This document shows, in pieces, positions 41,686 through 52,558 of a stretch of DNA of 64,000 nucleotides. The position numbers were made by a program, and so were the translations under genes. The notes below the pieces were generated by a model. That model was given only the letters and a program-made list of their open reading frames with translations. It had not been told where the DNA came from and ran no database searches. Numbering within the stretch: the stretch's first letter is position 1; each line of letters starts with the position of its first letter. The stretch is from Pseudofulvimonas gallinarii (GTDB taxonomy: Bacteria > Pseudomonadota > Gammaproteobacteria > Xanthomonadales > UBA2363), in NCBI RefSeq assembly GCF_004343305.1, contig NZ_SMAF01000008.1, positions 121,358 to 185,357 of the forward strand, given 5' to 3'.

Positions 41686-42413
41686 GCTCGCGTTCCGCCG
41701 GGCAACGGCGCCTTCAGGAGGACCTTGGTACCGCCGAGCGTACCGGCTGTCCAGTCGATCTGTCCCTGCAGTTCGCGGGCCCGGGCGCGCATGTTGTCGA
41801 GACCGGCGCCACCACCGCCGGACGGCGGCACGTCTCCACCGCCGCAGCCGTCGTCGGTCAGCTCCAGCAACAGTTCGCCCGCCGTAGAGGCTCGGACGCG
41901 GATGCGCAGGCTGCGGGCGCCGGCGTGGCGGAGGGCGTTGCTGATCGCCTCGCGCACGATGCGGTGCAGGTGCAGCGAGGACGCAGGGTCGAGCATGGGG
42001 TCGGGCAAGGCCTCTTCCTCCTCCCAGGACAGCCCGGCCCCGGCCGCTGCGAGTCGCTGCGCCGCTTCGCTGCGGATGCTGGCGAGGACATCCTGCAGCG
42101 TGCCGGGCTCGCCGCGCGAACGGGAAACGACGTCGCGCAGGTCCTGCAGGATGGCACGGGCACGGTCGGCCGTGGCGCGATCGGGCGCGGCGTAGATCAG
42201 CTCCAGCAGGCGCGCGCCCAAGTCGTCATGAAGGTCGGCATGGATGCGCTCGCGTTCCGCCGCGACCGCCTGTGCCGCAAGTTGCGCGCGCTGCGCGGCA
42301 AGCTCCTGGTGCAGGCGCGCGGACTGTTGACGCAGCCGGCGCGACATCCCGGCCGCGAATACCGGCAGCGCCAGGAGCGACAGCGCCGCGATGGACCAGG
42401 GCAGCGCGCTCAC
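41682..42413 (-). CDS. NarL-family sensor histidine kinase lacking a sensory domain
   Basis: 243 residues. One N-terminal transmembrane helix (about 5-24), a short coiled coil, the HisKA_3 dimerisation motif ERERIHADLHDDLGARLLEL with phospho-acceptor His62, and a HATPase domain with N box REAISNALRHAG (Asn159), G1 LTDDGCGGG and GGAGLDNMRARA. No periplasmic or PAS sensor domain, so its input may come from a partner, plausibly the kinase encoded just upstream. It overlaps both neighbours by 4 nt. Confidence 0.9.
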   Translation of the reverse strand: MSALPWSIAALSLLALPVFAAGMSRRLRQQSARLHQELAAQRAQLAAQAVAAERERIHADLHDDLGARLLELIYAAPDRATADRARAILQDLRDVVSRSRGEPGTLQDVLASIRSEAAQRLAAAGAGLSWEEEEALPDPMLDPASSLHLHRIVREAISNALRHAGARSLRIRVRASTAGELLLELTDDGCGGGDVPPSGGGGAGLDNMRARARELQGQIDWTAGTLGGTKVLLKAPLPGGTRA

Positions 42414-44770
42414 GGACGCCCGTCTTGCGCCGGCACAGCGCGCGCCGGTTGCCGCGCGAGGATTTCCTGCAGGCGTTCGGCGGCGGTTCGGGTCCGCGGA
42501 TGCTCGGCACCGAAGGTTCCGGCCAGCCGGGCCTGCGCAGCCGTCAGCACGTCGATGGCCTCTGTGTCGCGCTCCTGCTTGCCCAGGCAGAGGCCGAGGT
42601 TGCTCTGGAACACCGCGACGAGGGGATGTCCTTCGCCAAGGATGCCGCGGCTGCGTTCGATGAGGTCCCGCAGTTCGACTTCCGCCGACTGTGCCCGGCC
42701 CGCATCCAGCAGCAGCATGGCCAGGTTGTTCTGAGGCCCCAGCGTGGCCGGATGACTGTCATTGGCCTGGCGCTGAAGCGCGAGGATGCGGCGATAGGTC
42801 GCCTCGGCGAGATCGAACTCACGCCGCTCGGACTGCAGGTAGGCCAGTGCGTTGAAACTGGTGATCGTCTGCGCATGCGATGCACCCAGGCGGCTGCTGA
42901 AGAACGCGAGGCTTTCCTCGATCAGGGGTGCCGCTTCATCCAGGCGGCCCTGTTCCAGGCGCATGTTGGCCAGCATCTGCGCCGTCGTCATGGTATGGGC
43001 GTGGTCGTTGCCGAGGACGGTCCGGCGCAATGCCAGCACCGCCTCCGATTCCGCGGCGGCGAGGTCGAGCTGTCCGGCTTCCTGCAGGATCAGCGAGCGC
43101 GAGTGCCGGGTTGCCAGGGTACGGGGATGCCGTTCGCCGTAACGCTGCCGTCGCTGTTCCAGCACCGCGTCGCTGAGCGCGAGTGCCTCGTCGAAGCGCC
43201 CTTCATCACGCAGCAGACCGGCCAGGTTGCTGCGCGCGATTTCCAGCGACAGGTCGCTGTCCGGCAACGCACCGCTTTCACCGGCGACGATCAGTTCGCG
43301 GTAGCCGGCCATCGCCTCGTCGCGACGGCCGGCTTCGTCATCCAGGCGCGCGCGCGTCAGGCGCAGGCCAAGCCGGGCAGGTGCGTCCGCATTGGCGGCG
43401 AAAGCGTCGGCTTCGCGCAATGCCGAAGCGGCTTCATCGAAGCGGCCCAGTTCCGTCAGGATGGAACCACGCATGCGCAGCAGGGCCAGCCGCGTCGTCG
43501 CGTCGGATTCCGGAAGGTCGGCCAGCGCCTGGCCGCTGATGTCCAGCGCGCGTTCGTAATCGCCCAGTGCCAGGCGCGTGCCGGCCAGTGTCCGCAGCAC
43601 CGCGGTACGCACCGCCGGCGCCGGCGCTTCAGCGGCGAGCGTCTGCTCGGCGGCATCGAGGATTTCGGCCACGCCGACATTGCGGCCTTGCGCCTGGGCC
43701 GGATCAGCGGCCGCGAGCATGCGTTCCAGGAATGTGTTGACCGCTCCGGCCTCGGTCGCCCGCTGCTCGGCCAGCGCCTGCGCCTGCTGCGCGCGCCAGG
43801 CGAATCGCAGCGAGACCGCGGTGGCGATGACGAGCGTCAGCACCGCCAGCCCCGCAGCGGCGCTGGCAGCGCGGTGACGGCGCATGAAACGACTGATGAC
43901 ATAGCCCGGCGTCGGCGGCCGCGCATCCACCGGCCGATGCTGCAGCCAGCGCTCGAAATCGGCCGCCAGCTCGGCGGCCGAGGCGTAACGGCGCTCGGGC
44001 TCGACCGCCAGCGCCTTCATCAGCACCGCGTCGAGGTCGCCGCGCGCGGCCGGGAGCCGTGACGAGGGCGGGAGGATCTTGCCGTCGCGGTGGATGGACA
44101 GCGCCTTGAACAGGCTCGCGTCCAGAAGACCGGGATGCGGGAGCGCCCCGGTGACCAGCTCGTAGGCGATCGCACCCAGCGCATAGACGTCGCTGCGCGC
44201 ATCGACGGCGTGGCTGTCGCCACCCAGCTGCTCAGGGCTCATGTATGGCAGCGACCCCAAGACCTGTCCCTGCCGCGTCTGCGGCCCCGCTTCCGGCTCC
44301 AGGACGCGGGCAACGCCGAAGTCCAGCACGCGTGGCTGGCCGCTGGCTTCGACCAGGATATTGGCCGGCTTGAGGTCGCGATGGATGATGCCGCGCCCAT
44401 GCGCGTGATGGACGGCGCGGCAGACCTGCGCCATCGCCGCGATCCGCGCCGCCAGCGGCAGCGGTTCCGACCATTCGCGCAGGCCGACGCCGCGGACGTA
44501 TTCCATGGCCAGCCAGGGCTGTTCGACGCCATTGACGGTCTCGGTGCCCGCTGCGTAGAGACGGGCGATGCCGGGGTGTTCGAGACGGGCGAGCGCCTCG
44601 ACCTCGCGCGCCAGCCGCAGGCGTGATTCGGGGCCGAGCGCGGCCACCAGTTTCAAGGCGACTTCGCGCGCCGGCTGGCGCTGCCGCGCCCGGAACACGC
44701 GCCCCATCGAACCGTGGCCGATTTCCTCGACCATGGTGAATCCGCCAACCTGGACGGCCGTCGCCGTCAT
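42410..44770 (-). CDS. Membrane Ser/Thr protein kinase with C-terminal TPR repeats
   Basis: 786 residues. Hanks-type kinase domain about 10-275: glycine loop IGHGSMGRVF, Lys40 (VALKLV), HRDLKPAN with Asp132, DFG 150-152, SPE 178-180; all catalytic residues kept. A transmembrane helix follows (about 302-325), then about 450 residues of tetratricopeptide repeats with the LG-(D/E)-xHP spacing typical of long TPR sensors, probably periplasmic. Start at 44770 with GGGAG 5 nt upstream. Three-gene operon with the histidine kinase and regulator, 4-nt overlaps. Divergent from darP. Confidence 0.93.
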   Translation of the reverse strand: MTATAVQVGGFTMVEEIGHGSMGRVFRARQRQPAREVALKLVAALGPESRLRLAREVEALARLEHPGIARLYAAGTETVNGVEQPWLAMEYVRGVGLREWSEPLPLAARIAAMAQVCRAVHHAHGRGIIHRDLKPANILVEASGQPRVLDFGVARVLEPEAGPQTRQGQVLGSLPYMSPEQLGGDSHAVDARSDVYALGAIAYELVTGALPHPGLLDASLFKALSIHRDGKILPPSSRLPAARGDLDAVLMKALAVEPERRYASAAELAADFERWLQHRPVDARPPTPGYVISRFMRRHRAASAAAGLAVLTLVIATAVSLRFAWRAQQAQALAEQRATEAGAVNTFLERMLAAADPAQAQGRNVGVAEILDAAEQTLAAEAPAPAVRTAVLRTLAGTRLALGDYERALDISGQALADLPESDATTRLALLRMRGSILTELGRFDEAASALREADAFAANADAPARLGLRLTRARLDDEAGRRDEAMAGYRELIVAGESGALPDSDLSLEIARSNLAGLLRDEGRFDEALALSDAVLEQRRQRYGERHPRTLATRHSRSLILQEAGQLDLAAAESEAVLALRRTVLGNDHAHTMTTAQMLANMRLEQGRLDEAAPLIEESLAFFSSRLGASHAQTITSFNALAYLQSERREFDLAEATYRRILALQRQANDSHPATLGPQNNLAMLLLDAGRAQSAEVELRDLIERSRGILGEGHPLVAVFQSNLGLCLGKQERDTEAIDVLTAAQARLAGTFGAEHPRTRTAAERLQEILARQPARAVPAQDGRP

Positions 44771-44883
44771 GGCCTCTCCCTGCACATGCGTCTCATGCTG
44801 CCACAACGCCAACGGCACGCCTGTGTCGAATTGCAACACGCCAGCGCGCAACGGTGCCGACAGCGCACTGGTAAGCTTTCGCC

Positions 44884-45498
44884 ATGAATGACCATTCCCG
44901 GGATGACCTCCCGAACGACGATCCCCCCCAGCGCATCAGCAAGCGCGCCACCGGCCCCTCGCGCAGCCATCGCCGTCGCGAAGCGCTGGACGTCCTCGAC
45001 CTGGCCGGAAAGATGATGGACGCCACCGACGGCATCGTCGCCAGGCTGCCGATGTCGGAAGAACTCGCCGAACTGTTGCGCACATCGCGGCGCATCCGCC
45101 AGCAGATCGCACGCAAGCGCCAGACCCAGTACCTGGCCAAGCAGCTGCGCCGCCTCGACGAGGACGAACTGGACGCCCTGCGGCGGGTTTTCGTCGTCGA
45201 CCAGGCGCAGGTGCGGCAGGAAACGGCACGCCTGCACCGTCTGGAGGCCTTGCGCGACAGATTGATCGCCGGGGGTGACGAAGCCCTTGCCGGACTGCTC
45301 GACGAGCATCCCGATGCGGACCGCAATCGCCTGCGCCAGTTGCAGCGACAGGCCGCCCGCGAGCGCCAGCAGGCGGCCACGCCACGGGCCGCGCGCGAAC
45401 TGTTCCGCTATCTGCGCGAACTGCTGGATGCGCCGGCCGCAACGGATGCGGGCGCTGACATCCAGGATGACGACGACGGTTTCGACGGGGAATCGTGA
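44884..45498 (+). CDS. darP: Ribosome maturation factor DarP (YjgA, DUF615)
   Basis: 204-residue helical, charged protein that helps assemble the peptidyl-transferase centre of the 50S subunit. Family features: RISKRATGPSRSHRRREALD, RLPMSEELAELLRTSRRIR, RKRQTQYLAKQLRRLDEDEL and the C-terminal ARELFRYLRELL. Acidic C-terminal tail (DIQDDDDGFDGES). In other gammaproteobacteria it is next to pmbA; here the signalling cassette intervenes. Confidence 0.93.
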   Translation: MNDHSRDDLPNDDPPQRISKRATGPSRSHRRREALDVLDLAGKMMDATDGIVARLPMSEELAELLRTSRRIRQQIARKRQTQYLAKQLRRLDEDELDALRRVFVVDQAQVRQETARLHRLEALRDRLIAGGDEALAGLLDEHPDADRNRLRQLQRQAARERQQAATPRAARELFRYLRELLDAPAATDAGADIQDDDDGFDGES

Positions 45499-45883
45499 GG
45501 TCCTAAGCTCGACGGCCGGTCATCGCTTCGGTTCGCACGCGTGACAGGGACGCCCCGGGCGGGTGTTTCTCCTCGACCATGGCGGGTGTGCAGGGCGCGC
45601 ATGCTGCGGAAGTGCACCCGACCGCACCGCCTTGGGGCCCGCCCAGCCAACCTTTCTTTGGCCCGACCAGCGCCGTCGCCGGCTGGCGGAGCGGAGCCGG
45701 TCTGCCGGCGCCGTGTCGGGCACCTCGCCGGAATGACCCGGGCCAGGTGCGGCGCAGGCCTTGCGTGGCGGAACAGGCGAACGGGCGCGGATTCCATCCG
45801 GGAGGCAGCAAGCTGACTTGTGCGGCACGGACTGCCCCGCCGACGAACCGGTGACGATCCGTCTGCACCGACAGGCCCGTGGA
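45499..45883. other. Intergenic stretch, no supported gene
   Basis: 385 GC-rich bases between darP and the tRNA-Ser terminator. Open frames on both strands overlap one another and look like GC-rich noise (Arg/Pro/Ala-rich, no motif, no good ribosome-binding site). A phrase GCCCAGCCAACCTTTCTTTGG near 45640-45660 resembles an AAAGAAAG-type short repeat, but no second copy was seen here. Confidence 0.4.
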
Positions 45884-45910
45884 AAGAACAAAGGCCCCTT
45901 TCGGGGCCTT
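45884..45910 (-). terminator. Rho-independent terminator of tRNA-Ser
   Basis: AAGGCCCC-GAAA-GGGGCCTT on the minus strand, a perfect 8-bp stem with GAAA tetraloop followed by TGTTCTTT, 8 nt after the encoded CCA of the tRNA. Confidence 0.85.
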
Positions 45911-45918
45911 GTCCTATC

Positions 45919-46011
45919 TGGCGGAGTGAGAGGGATTCGAACCCTCGATGGAGTTTTTGACCCCATACTCCCTTAGCAGGGGAGCCCCTTCGGCCTCTCG
46001 GGCATCACTCC
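45919..46011 (-). tRNA. trnS: tRNA-Ser (anticodon GCT)
   Basis: 93-nt class II tRNA with encoded CCA. Acceptor GGAGTGA/TCACTCC, anticodon loop CTGCTAA, long variable arm and T arm GAGGG-TTCGAAT-CCCTC. Downstream of csrA, as in many gammaproteobacteria. Confidence 0.97.
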
Positions 46012-46053
46012 GGACTGGATTGCAGCGACCGCTCGGGCCGTGCAAGGGCGGGA

Positions 46054-46082
46054 AGAATAGCGGGAACCTCGCGGCGGGTCAA
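46054..46082 (-). promoter_or_regulatory. Predicted promoter of tRNA-Ser
   Basis: TTGACC (46077-46082), 17-nt spacer and TATTCT (46054-46059) on the minus strand, about 40 nt before the mature tRNA. Good match and spacing. Confidence 0.7.
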
Positions 46083-46092
46083 AGCTGCGCGC

Positions 46093-46299
46093 TCAGCTGG
46101 CAGGCTTTTCCTTCTCGCCGGTCGGGCGTGACTCGCCTTCCGGGTGGATGCGCTGGAAGATTTCCTCGCGATGCACGGTGACGTCACGCGGCGCCGTGAT
46201 GCCCAGACGCACCTGGTTGCCTTTGACACCGAGCACGGTAACGGTCACCGAGTCCCCGATCATCAGGGTCTCGCCGACTCTGCGTGTGAGAATCAGCAT
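46093..46299 (-). CDS. csrA: Carbon storage regulator CsrA (RsmA)
   Basis: 68-residue dimeric RNA-binding protein that blocks or stabilises target mRNAs at GGA motifs. [20 protein letters not shown] and the C-terminal helix REEIFQRI are intact, including Leu4 and Arg44. The start has GGAGG 8 nt upstream. The last 15 residues form a polar extension, common in Xanthomonadales. Lies between alaS and tRNA-Ser as in E. coli. Confidence 0.97.
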   Translation of the reverse strand: MLILTRRVGETLMIGDSVTVTVLGVKGNQVRLGITAPRDVTVHREEIFQRIHPEGESRPTGEKEKPAS

Positions 46300-46403
46300 G
46301 TTGCTTGCCTCCTTGACGCCCGCGGTACCTCGCGGCACCAGTGTATGGAGCTTCCGATGCTCCGACCCCGCACATGCATCGCGGTCGGGCCCCTGTCTTT
46401 TCG

Positions 46404-46433
46404 ATAGTAATGGAGCCGCGCGAACGCCCGCAA
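46404..46433 (-). promoter_or_regulatory. Possible csrA promoter
   Basis: TTGCGG (46428-46433), 18-nt spacer and TACTAT (46404-46409) in the alaS-csrA gap. Moderate match; would leave a leader of about 95-100 nt. Confidence 0.45.
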
Positions 46434-46504
46434 TGCGCAGAAAGCCGTACTTCGACGTAGGGATGTGACCGCCTTCACGATCAGTGAAGGCGATCAACCC
46501 GTAC

Positions 46505-49141
46505 TCAGGCCGCCCGCTCGCGCACCCAGTCGGGCACCGCGCGCAGCGCCGCGTCGAGGGCCGGCGAGTCTTCGCCGCCGCCCTGGGCGAGGTCGGGACG
46601 GCCGCCGCCGCGGCCACCGATCTGGCTGGCGACATGACCCAGCAGTTCGCCGGCCTTGACCTTCGCCAGCGCCGCGCCGTGACTGCCGGCCACCAGCTGC
46701 ACCTTGCCGTCGCCACTGCGTGCGGCCAGCAGGATCACCGCGTTGCCGAGCTTGTCCTTCAGGCGATCGACACTGTCGCGCAGCGCCTTGCTGTCGGCGC
46801 CCTCCAGCACCGCCGCCAGCACCTTCAGTCCGGCCACGTCCACCGCCTGGGCGGCGAGATCGCCCGCCGCACTGGCCGCCTGTTTGGCCTTCAGTGCCTC
46901 GATGTCCTTCTCGAGCTGCTTCTGGCGCTCGATCAGGGCGCGAACGCGGTCGGGCACTTCGTCACGGCGACCGCCGAGGAGTTCGGCGACGGTATCCAGG
47001 CGCGCCTGCTGCTGGCCGATCCATGCCAGGGCGCCCGTGCCGGTCACCGCCTCGATGCGACGCACGCCGGCAGCGACGCCGCCTTCGGAGAGGATCTTGA
47101 AGACACCGATGTCGCCGGTGCGGCGCACATGGGTGCCGCCGCACAGCTCGGTGGAGAATTCGCCCAGCCGCAGGACGCGCACGCGCTCGCCGTACTTCTC
47201 GCCGAACAGTGCCATGGCGCCGAAATCCAGCGCTTCCTGCATGCCCATGTGGCGGATGTCGGCGTCGTGGTTGGCGCGGATCTCGTCATTGACCAGCGCT
47301 TCGATCCGCGCCAGCTCATCCGCCGACAACGGCTGGAAATGCGCGAAGTCGAAGCGCAGGCGGTCGGGCGCCACCAGCGAACCCTTCTGCTGGACGTGGT
47401 CGCCGAGCACCTTGCGCAGCGCGGCGTGCAGCAGGTGGGTGGCGGTGTGGTTGAGCACGATCGCGCTGCGGCGGTCGCGGTCGATGCGGCCGTTGACCAG
47501 GTCGCCCACCTTGAGCGTGCCGCCGGTCCACTGCCCGAGGTGGGCGTGGAACGCGCCCGCCAGCTTCAGCGTGTCTTCGACTGCGAATCGGCCAGTGGCG
47601 CTGGACAGTTCTCCGGTGTCACCGACCTGGCCGCCGGATTCGCCGTAGAAAGGCGTGCAGTCGAGAATCACCAGCGCGCGCTCGCCGTCGCCGATGGCGG
47701 CGACCGACTGGCCGTCCCGCAGCAGCGCGACGACCTTGAGGTCCTCGGCTTCGACCTGGTCGTAGCCGAGGAACTGCGTGGCCGACAGCTGCGCCACCAG
47801 CTCCGCCGGAATGGTGTGGCCGCCGCCGAATTTGCCCGCGGCGCGCGCCGTCTGGCGCTGCTGTTCCATGGCCGCTTCGAAGCCGGCCATGTCCAGCGAC
47901 AGTCCACGCTCGCGGGCGATGTCGGCGGTCAGGTCGACCGGGAAACCATAGGTGTCGTAGAGACGGAAAGCATCCTGGCCGGCGATGGTACCGGTGGCGC
48001 GCGCTGCCACCTCGTCAAAGATCTTCATGCCGGCATCGAGTGTTTCCGCGAAGCGCTCTTCCTCGGCCCTGAGGGCCTGCTCGACCACCGCCTGGCGCTG
48101 GACCAGTTCCGGATAGGCATCGCCCATCTGCGCGACGAGATCGGCAACGAGGCGATGGAAGAAGGGTTCCCGGACGCCCAGCATCCAGCCGTGGCGCAAC
48201 GCGCGACGGATGATCCGGCGCAACACGTAGCCACGACCTTCGTTCGAAGGCAGGACGCCATCGACGATCAGGAAGGCGCTGGCGCGGATGTGGTCGGCGA
48301 TCACGCGCAGCGACTTGTTCTGCAGGTCGGCGGTCGCGGTCAGCTCGGCGGCGCGGCGGATCAGGGCCTGGAACAGGTCGATCTCGTAGTTGGAGTGGAC
48401 GCCCTGCAGGATTGCCGCCAGCCGTTCCAGGCCCATGCCGGTGTCGACGCAAGGCGCCGGCAGGGGCACGAGTGTGCCGTCGGGCTGGCGGTCGAACTGC
48501 ATGAACACCAGGTTCCAGATCTCGATGAAGCGGTCGCCATCCTCGTCCGGCGAGCCCGGTGGGCCACCGGCGATGTGCGCGCCGTGGTCGTAGAAGATCT
48601 CCGTGCAGGGTCCGCAGGGGCCGGTGTCGGCCATCTGCCAGAAATTGTCGGACGCGTACGGCGCGCCCTTGTTGTCGCCGATGCGGACGATGCGCGACTC
48701 CGGCACGCCGATGTCGTCACGCCAGATGGCGTAGGCCTCGTCGTCGGAGTGATAGACGGTCACCAGCAGGCGTTCGGCCGGCAGCTTCCACACGCCGGTC
48801 AGCAGTTCCCAGGCCCACGCGATCGCCTCCTTCTTGAAGTAGTCCCCGAACGACCAGTTGCCCAGCATTTCGAAGAAGGTGTGGTGGCGCGCGGTATAGC
48901 CCACGGAGTCCAGGTCATTGTGCTTGCCGCCGGCGCGCAGGCAGCGCTGGACGTCCGCCGCACGCACATAGCTGCGCTTTTCCGCACCCAGGAACACGTC
49001 CTTGAACTGGACCATGCCCGAGTTGGTGAACAGCAGGGTCGGGTCGTTGCCCGGCACCAGCGGCGCCGAGGGCACGATCTCGTGCGCCTTGCTGCGGAAG
49101 AAGTCGAGGAACTGCTGGCGGATCTGCTTGGAGCTGTACAT
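46505..49141 (-). CDS. alaS: Alanyl-tRNA synthetase
   Basis: 878-residue AlaRS. Class II catalytic core (about 1-250; [36 protein letters not shown]), tRNA-recognition domain, editing domain with zinc-site motifs [13 protein letters not shown] and [13 protein letters not shown], and C-Ala domain ending [20 protein letters not shown]. All activation and editing residues appear present. Normal length. The methyltransferase gene separates it from recX. Confidence 0.99.
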   Translation of the reverse strand: MYSSKQIRQQFLDFFRSKAHEIVPSAPLVPGNDPTLLFTNSGMVQFKDVFLGAEKRSYVRAADVQRCLRAGGKHNDLDSVGYTARHHTFFEMLGNWSFGDYFKKEAIAWAWELLTGVWKLPAERLLVTVYHSDDEAYAIWRDDIGVPESRIVRIGDNKGAPYASDNFWQMADTGPCGPCTEIFYDHGAHIAGGPPGSPDEDGDRFIEIWNLVFMQFDRQPDGTLVPLPAPCVDTGMGLERLAAILQGVHSNYEIDLFQALIRRAAELTATADLQNKSLRVIADHIRASAFLIVDGVLPSNEGRGYVLRRIIRRALRHGWMLGVREPFFHRLVADLVAQMGDAYPELVQRQAVVEQALRAEEERFAETLDAGMKIFDEVAARATGTIAGQDAFRLYDTYGFPVDLTADIARERGLSLDMAGFEAAMEQQRQTARAAGKFGGGHTIPAELVAQLSATQFLGYDQVEAEDLKVVALLRDGQSVAAIGDGERALVILDCTPFYGESGGQVGDTGELSSATGRFAVEDTLKLAGAFHAHLGQWTGGTLKVGDLVNGRIDRDRRSAIVLNHTATHLLHAALRKVLGDHVQQKGSLVAPDRLRFDFAHFQPLSADELARIEALVNDEIRANHDADIRHMGMQEALDFGAMALFGEKYGERVRVLRLGEFSTELCGGTHVRRTGDIGVFKILSEGGVAAGVRRIEAVTGTGALAWIGQQQARLDTVAELLGGRRDEVPDRVRALIERQKQLEKDIEALKAKQAASAAGDLAAQAVDVAGLKVLAAVLEGADSKALRDSVDRLKDKLGNAVILLAARSGDGKVQLVAGSHGAALAKVKAGELLGHVASQIGGRGGGRPDLAQGGGEDSPALDAALRAVPDWVRERAA

Positions 49142-49290
49142 GGGTGGCTGCGGCGGCTTGTGCGTAGCACAAAAGAATGACGAAAAATCGGCCGGAACGC
49201 CATGGCCGGGTTGGCGAAGTGCGTGGGAAACCCCGTCCGCGCCTCCCGATCCCGGCCGGGGCGGCCGGCTGGGGGCGGCCAGCCAATGCC

Positions 49291-50073
49291 TCAGGACAGG
49301 CCGAGCACCCGTACGACGATGTAGCCGCTGCGCCAGTACAGGGCGTCGAGCAGGCGGATGGCCAGGCGGTCGGTCCAGCGTTCGGGGAGATTGCGCGGGA
49401 ACAGCTCCCAGCCGCGGCTTTCTCCGAGCAGGCGGAAACCGCGCTGCAACGGCGTATCCAGGAACAGCGCCTCCGGCAGCGGGGCTTCCTCGTGATCGTC
49501 GTCGGCATCGATTGCGTGGATCATCGCCGCCCGCTCGGGCATCACGCTGCGGGCATTCCAGCGCGCAATGGGACCCGGCGCCCGGTCGACCTTCGGTTGC
49601 ACCGGCTCGGCCAGCAGGAGGACGCCGTCCGGCGCCAGTCGCGGCCGGATCTGGTCGAGCAGGTCGGCAAACAGCTCCGGCGGCAGGTGGTGGACGAAAC
49701 CGACGCAGGTGATGAAGCGGTAGGTGGCGCTGTCGCGCGCCAGAAATTCGAAAACGGATGCGTTTTCGAGCCGGGTATCGGCCGCCAGGCCGGCGCGCTC
49801 GAGGTTGCGGCGCGCGTGTTCCAGCATGCCGCCGCTCTGGTCGACGCCAATACGGCAGTCGAAGCGCGCGCCGTAGCGGGTCAGCATGTGCCCGGTGCCG
49901 CAGGCGAGATCCAGCTGTGCCCCGCCGCTCGGGACCAGATGGCCGATACGCCCGAAAAGATACCGGTTGGCCAGCGCCCGCGGCTCACTGATGACCTGGT
50001 CGTAGACGTGCGCCGTGTTGTCGTGAAAGACGCGGTCGCGCTCGAAATGCTCGGCGGTGTGGGGATCGATCAC
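49291..50073 (-). CDS. Class I SAM-dependent methyltransferase
   Basis: 260 residues with the SAM-binding motif [12 protein letters not shown] (about residue 53-63), motif II acidic [10 protein letters not shown] and motif III-type [14 protein letters not shown] region. Substrate not identifiable; the C-terminal 80 residues end in a hydrophobic [14 protein letters not shown]. Start set at a GTG (50073) with AGGA 6 nt upstream; an in-frame GTG at 50118 has no ribosome-binding site. Unusually placed between recX and alaS, which are adjacent in many relatives. Confidence 0.75.
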   Translation of the reverse strand: MIDPHTAEHFERDRVFHDNTAHVYDQVISEPRALANRYLFGRIGHLVPSGGAQLDLACGTGHMLTRYGARFDCRIGVDQSGGMLEHARRNLERAGLAADTRLENASVFEFLARDSATYRFITCVGFVHHLPPELFADLLDQIRPRLAPDGVLLLAEPVQPKVDRAPGPIARWNARSVMPERAAMIHAIDADDDHEEAPLPEALFLDTPLQRGFRLLGESRGWELFPRNLPERWTDRLAIRLLDALYWRSGYIVVRVLGLS

Positions 50074-50132
50074 GAACGGTCCTGCTGGCGCGAAAGGCGG
50101 CAATGATGCCACGCCCACGGGGGGCGCCGGGA

Positions 50133-50618
50133 TCAGTCCAGGTCGCCGGCATCGTCGGACTCGGACGGATCAAGGTCGAGGCATGTCCGCGCCATGGCCG
50201 GCGTGAAGCCCCGCGTCACCAGGAAGCGTGCCCGCCGGATGCGCTCGGGCTGGTCTTCGGCAGGCGTGCGGAAACGGCGGCGGTAGAGTTCGAGGGCAAG
50301 CGCTTCCCAGTCCGGCTCGGCCGCCGCGAAGGCCTTGTCCACCAGCGCCTCATCGAGTCCGTGCAGGCGCAGCTCGGCGGCAATGCGGACCGGGCCGTGC
50401 CCCTGGGCGATGCGGCTGCGGACCAGTATCTCCGCGAAGCGCTGGTCGGACTGCAGGCCGCTGCCGTCGAGCCGGGTGAGCGTCGCCTGGACCTCGTCCT
50501 CCTCGTGCCCGCTGCGGACGAGCTTGCGGCGCAGCTCCCGGCGCGAATGCTCGCGACGGGCGAGCAGACCCAATGCCCGGGTCTGGGCGTCCCTGGTGAC
50601 GGATTTCCGATCCTTCAT
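50133..50618 (-). CDS. recX: Regulatory protein RecX
   Basis: 161-residue inhibitor of RecA filament growth, built from repeated three-helix units. Conserved features: LGLLARREHSRRELRRKLVR, DQRFAEILVRSRIAQGHGP, IAAELRLHGLDEALVDKAF and the C-terminal RRARFLVTRGF. 64 nt after recA and likely in the same SOS transcript. Confidence 0.93.
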   Translation of the reverse strand: MKDRKSVTRDAQTRALGLLARREHSRRELRRKLVRSGHEEDEVQATLTRLDGSGLQSDQRFAEILVRSRIAQGHGPVRIAAELRLHGLDEALVDKAFAAAEPDWEALALELYRRRFRTPAEDQPERIRRARFLVTRGFTPAMARTCLDLDPSESDDAGDLD

Positions 50619-50682
50619 GAGCCGGGATCCGGGAAGGCGCCGCCGTGACGCGGTCGGCGTATTCCCGGACGCGCAGGGTCAA

Positions 50683-51723
<1,041 letters not shown>

Positions 51724-51921
51724 GGACTGGCTCCTGGTCATATTCGGGAAGGGGGGCAGATTAGGTGCGGCCGGTCGCAGCAACTGCGACGGCGTGGAGA
51801 CGATAGGCGGGACGGCACGACGACGGCTGCGGCGGATGGCGCGAAGCGGCGTCGGAAAAATCGGATTCCGGCGCGTTGTCGGCCCACTGCGCGGTGGCCA
51901 GGCCGAAGCGGCACAGCACGC

Positions 51922-52557
51922 TCACCTGTGCGGCCTCAGCAGGCCGCAATACAGGCCCTCGATGGCGAAGTCCTGGCCGGCGGCAATCTCGATAGGCGCG
52001 AAGGCGTCGTTGCGTGGCAACAGACGCAGGCCGTCGCGTCCGACCTGCAGCTGCTTGACGGTGATCTCCTCGTCAATGCGCGCGACGACGATCTGGCCGT
52101 TGCGCGCCTGCGCGGTCCGGTGCACGCCGATCAGGTCACCGTCGAGGATGCCCTCGTCGCGCATGGATTCGCCCTCGACGCGCAGCAGGTAGTCCGGAAA
52201 CGGCGAAAACAGCGAGCGGTCGAGCAGCAGCCGGTTGTCGTAGTCGATGTCGGTGCCGATGGGCAGGCCGGCGGAAACCCGGCCGACCAGCGGCACCCAG
52301 TCGGCGGCATCGGAGGCCAGCGGCAGGTCGGGCTGCGCCGCCGGCACCGGCTGCAGGAGCCGGATGCCGCGCGCCCGGCCGGGAATGCGTTCGATGGCGC
52401 CGGCACGCTGCAACGCCTCAAGATGGTGCTGCGCGGCGCGCACGCCCTTGAAACCCAGCTCGCGGGCGATCTCCGTCTGCGACGGCGGCATGCCTTCGGA
52501 CTCGATGCGCTCGGCAATCAGTCGCAGGATGCGCTGCTGGGTTTCGCTGATCGACAT
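51922..52557 (-). CDS. lexA: SOS repressor LexA
   Basis: 211 residues. N-terminal winged helix-turn-helix (about 1-70), self-cleavage site Ala96-Gly97 (VGRVSAGLP), catalytic Ser131 (GESMRDEG) and Lys168 (ITVKQLQ). The start at 52557 is only 1 nt from the operator, with no room for a Shine-Dalgarno; a TTGACA 35 nt upstream places the transcript start at or next to the ATG, so the mRNA is probably leaderless. Confidence 0.97.
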   Translation of the reverse strand: MSISETQQRILRLIAERIESEGMPPSQTEIARELGFKGVRAAQHHLEALQRAGAIERIPGRARGIRLLQPVPAAQPDLPLASDAADWVPLVGRVSAGLPIGTDIDYDNRLLLDRSLFSPFPDYLLRVEGESMRDEGILDGDLIGVHRTAQARNGQIVVARIDEEITVKQLQVGRDGLRLLPRNDAFAPIEIAAGQDFAIEGLYCGLLRPHR

Positions 52558-52558
52558 G

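Noticed and set aside
45520..45966. Overlapping open frames in the darP to tRNA-Ser gap
   Set aside because: One runs through the tRNA-Ser and its terminator; composition is that of random GC-rich DNA.
46461..46500. GCCTTCAC/GTGAAGGC hairpin just after alaS
   Set aside because: The 8-bp stem is perfect but is followed by GGTCACATCC rather than T residues, so it was not listed as a terminator.
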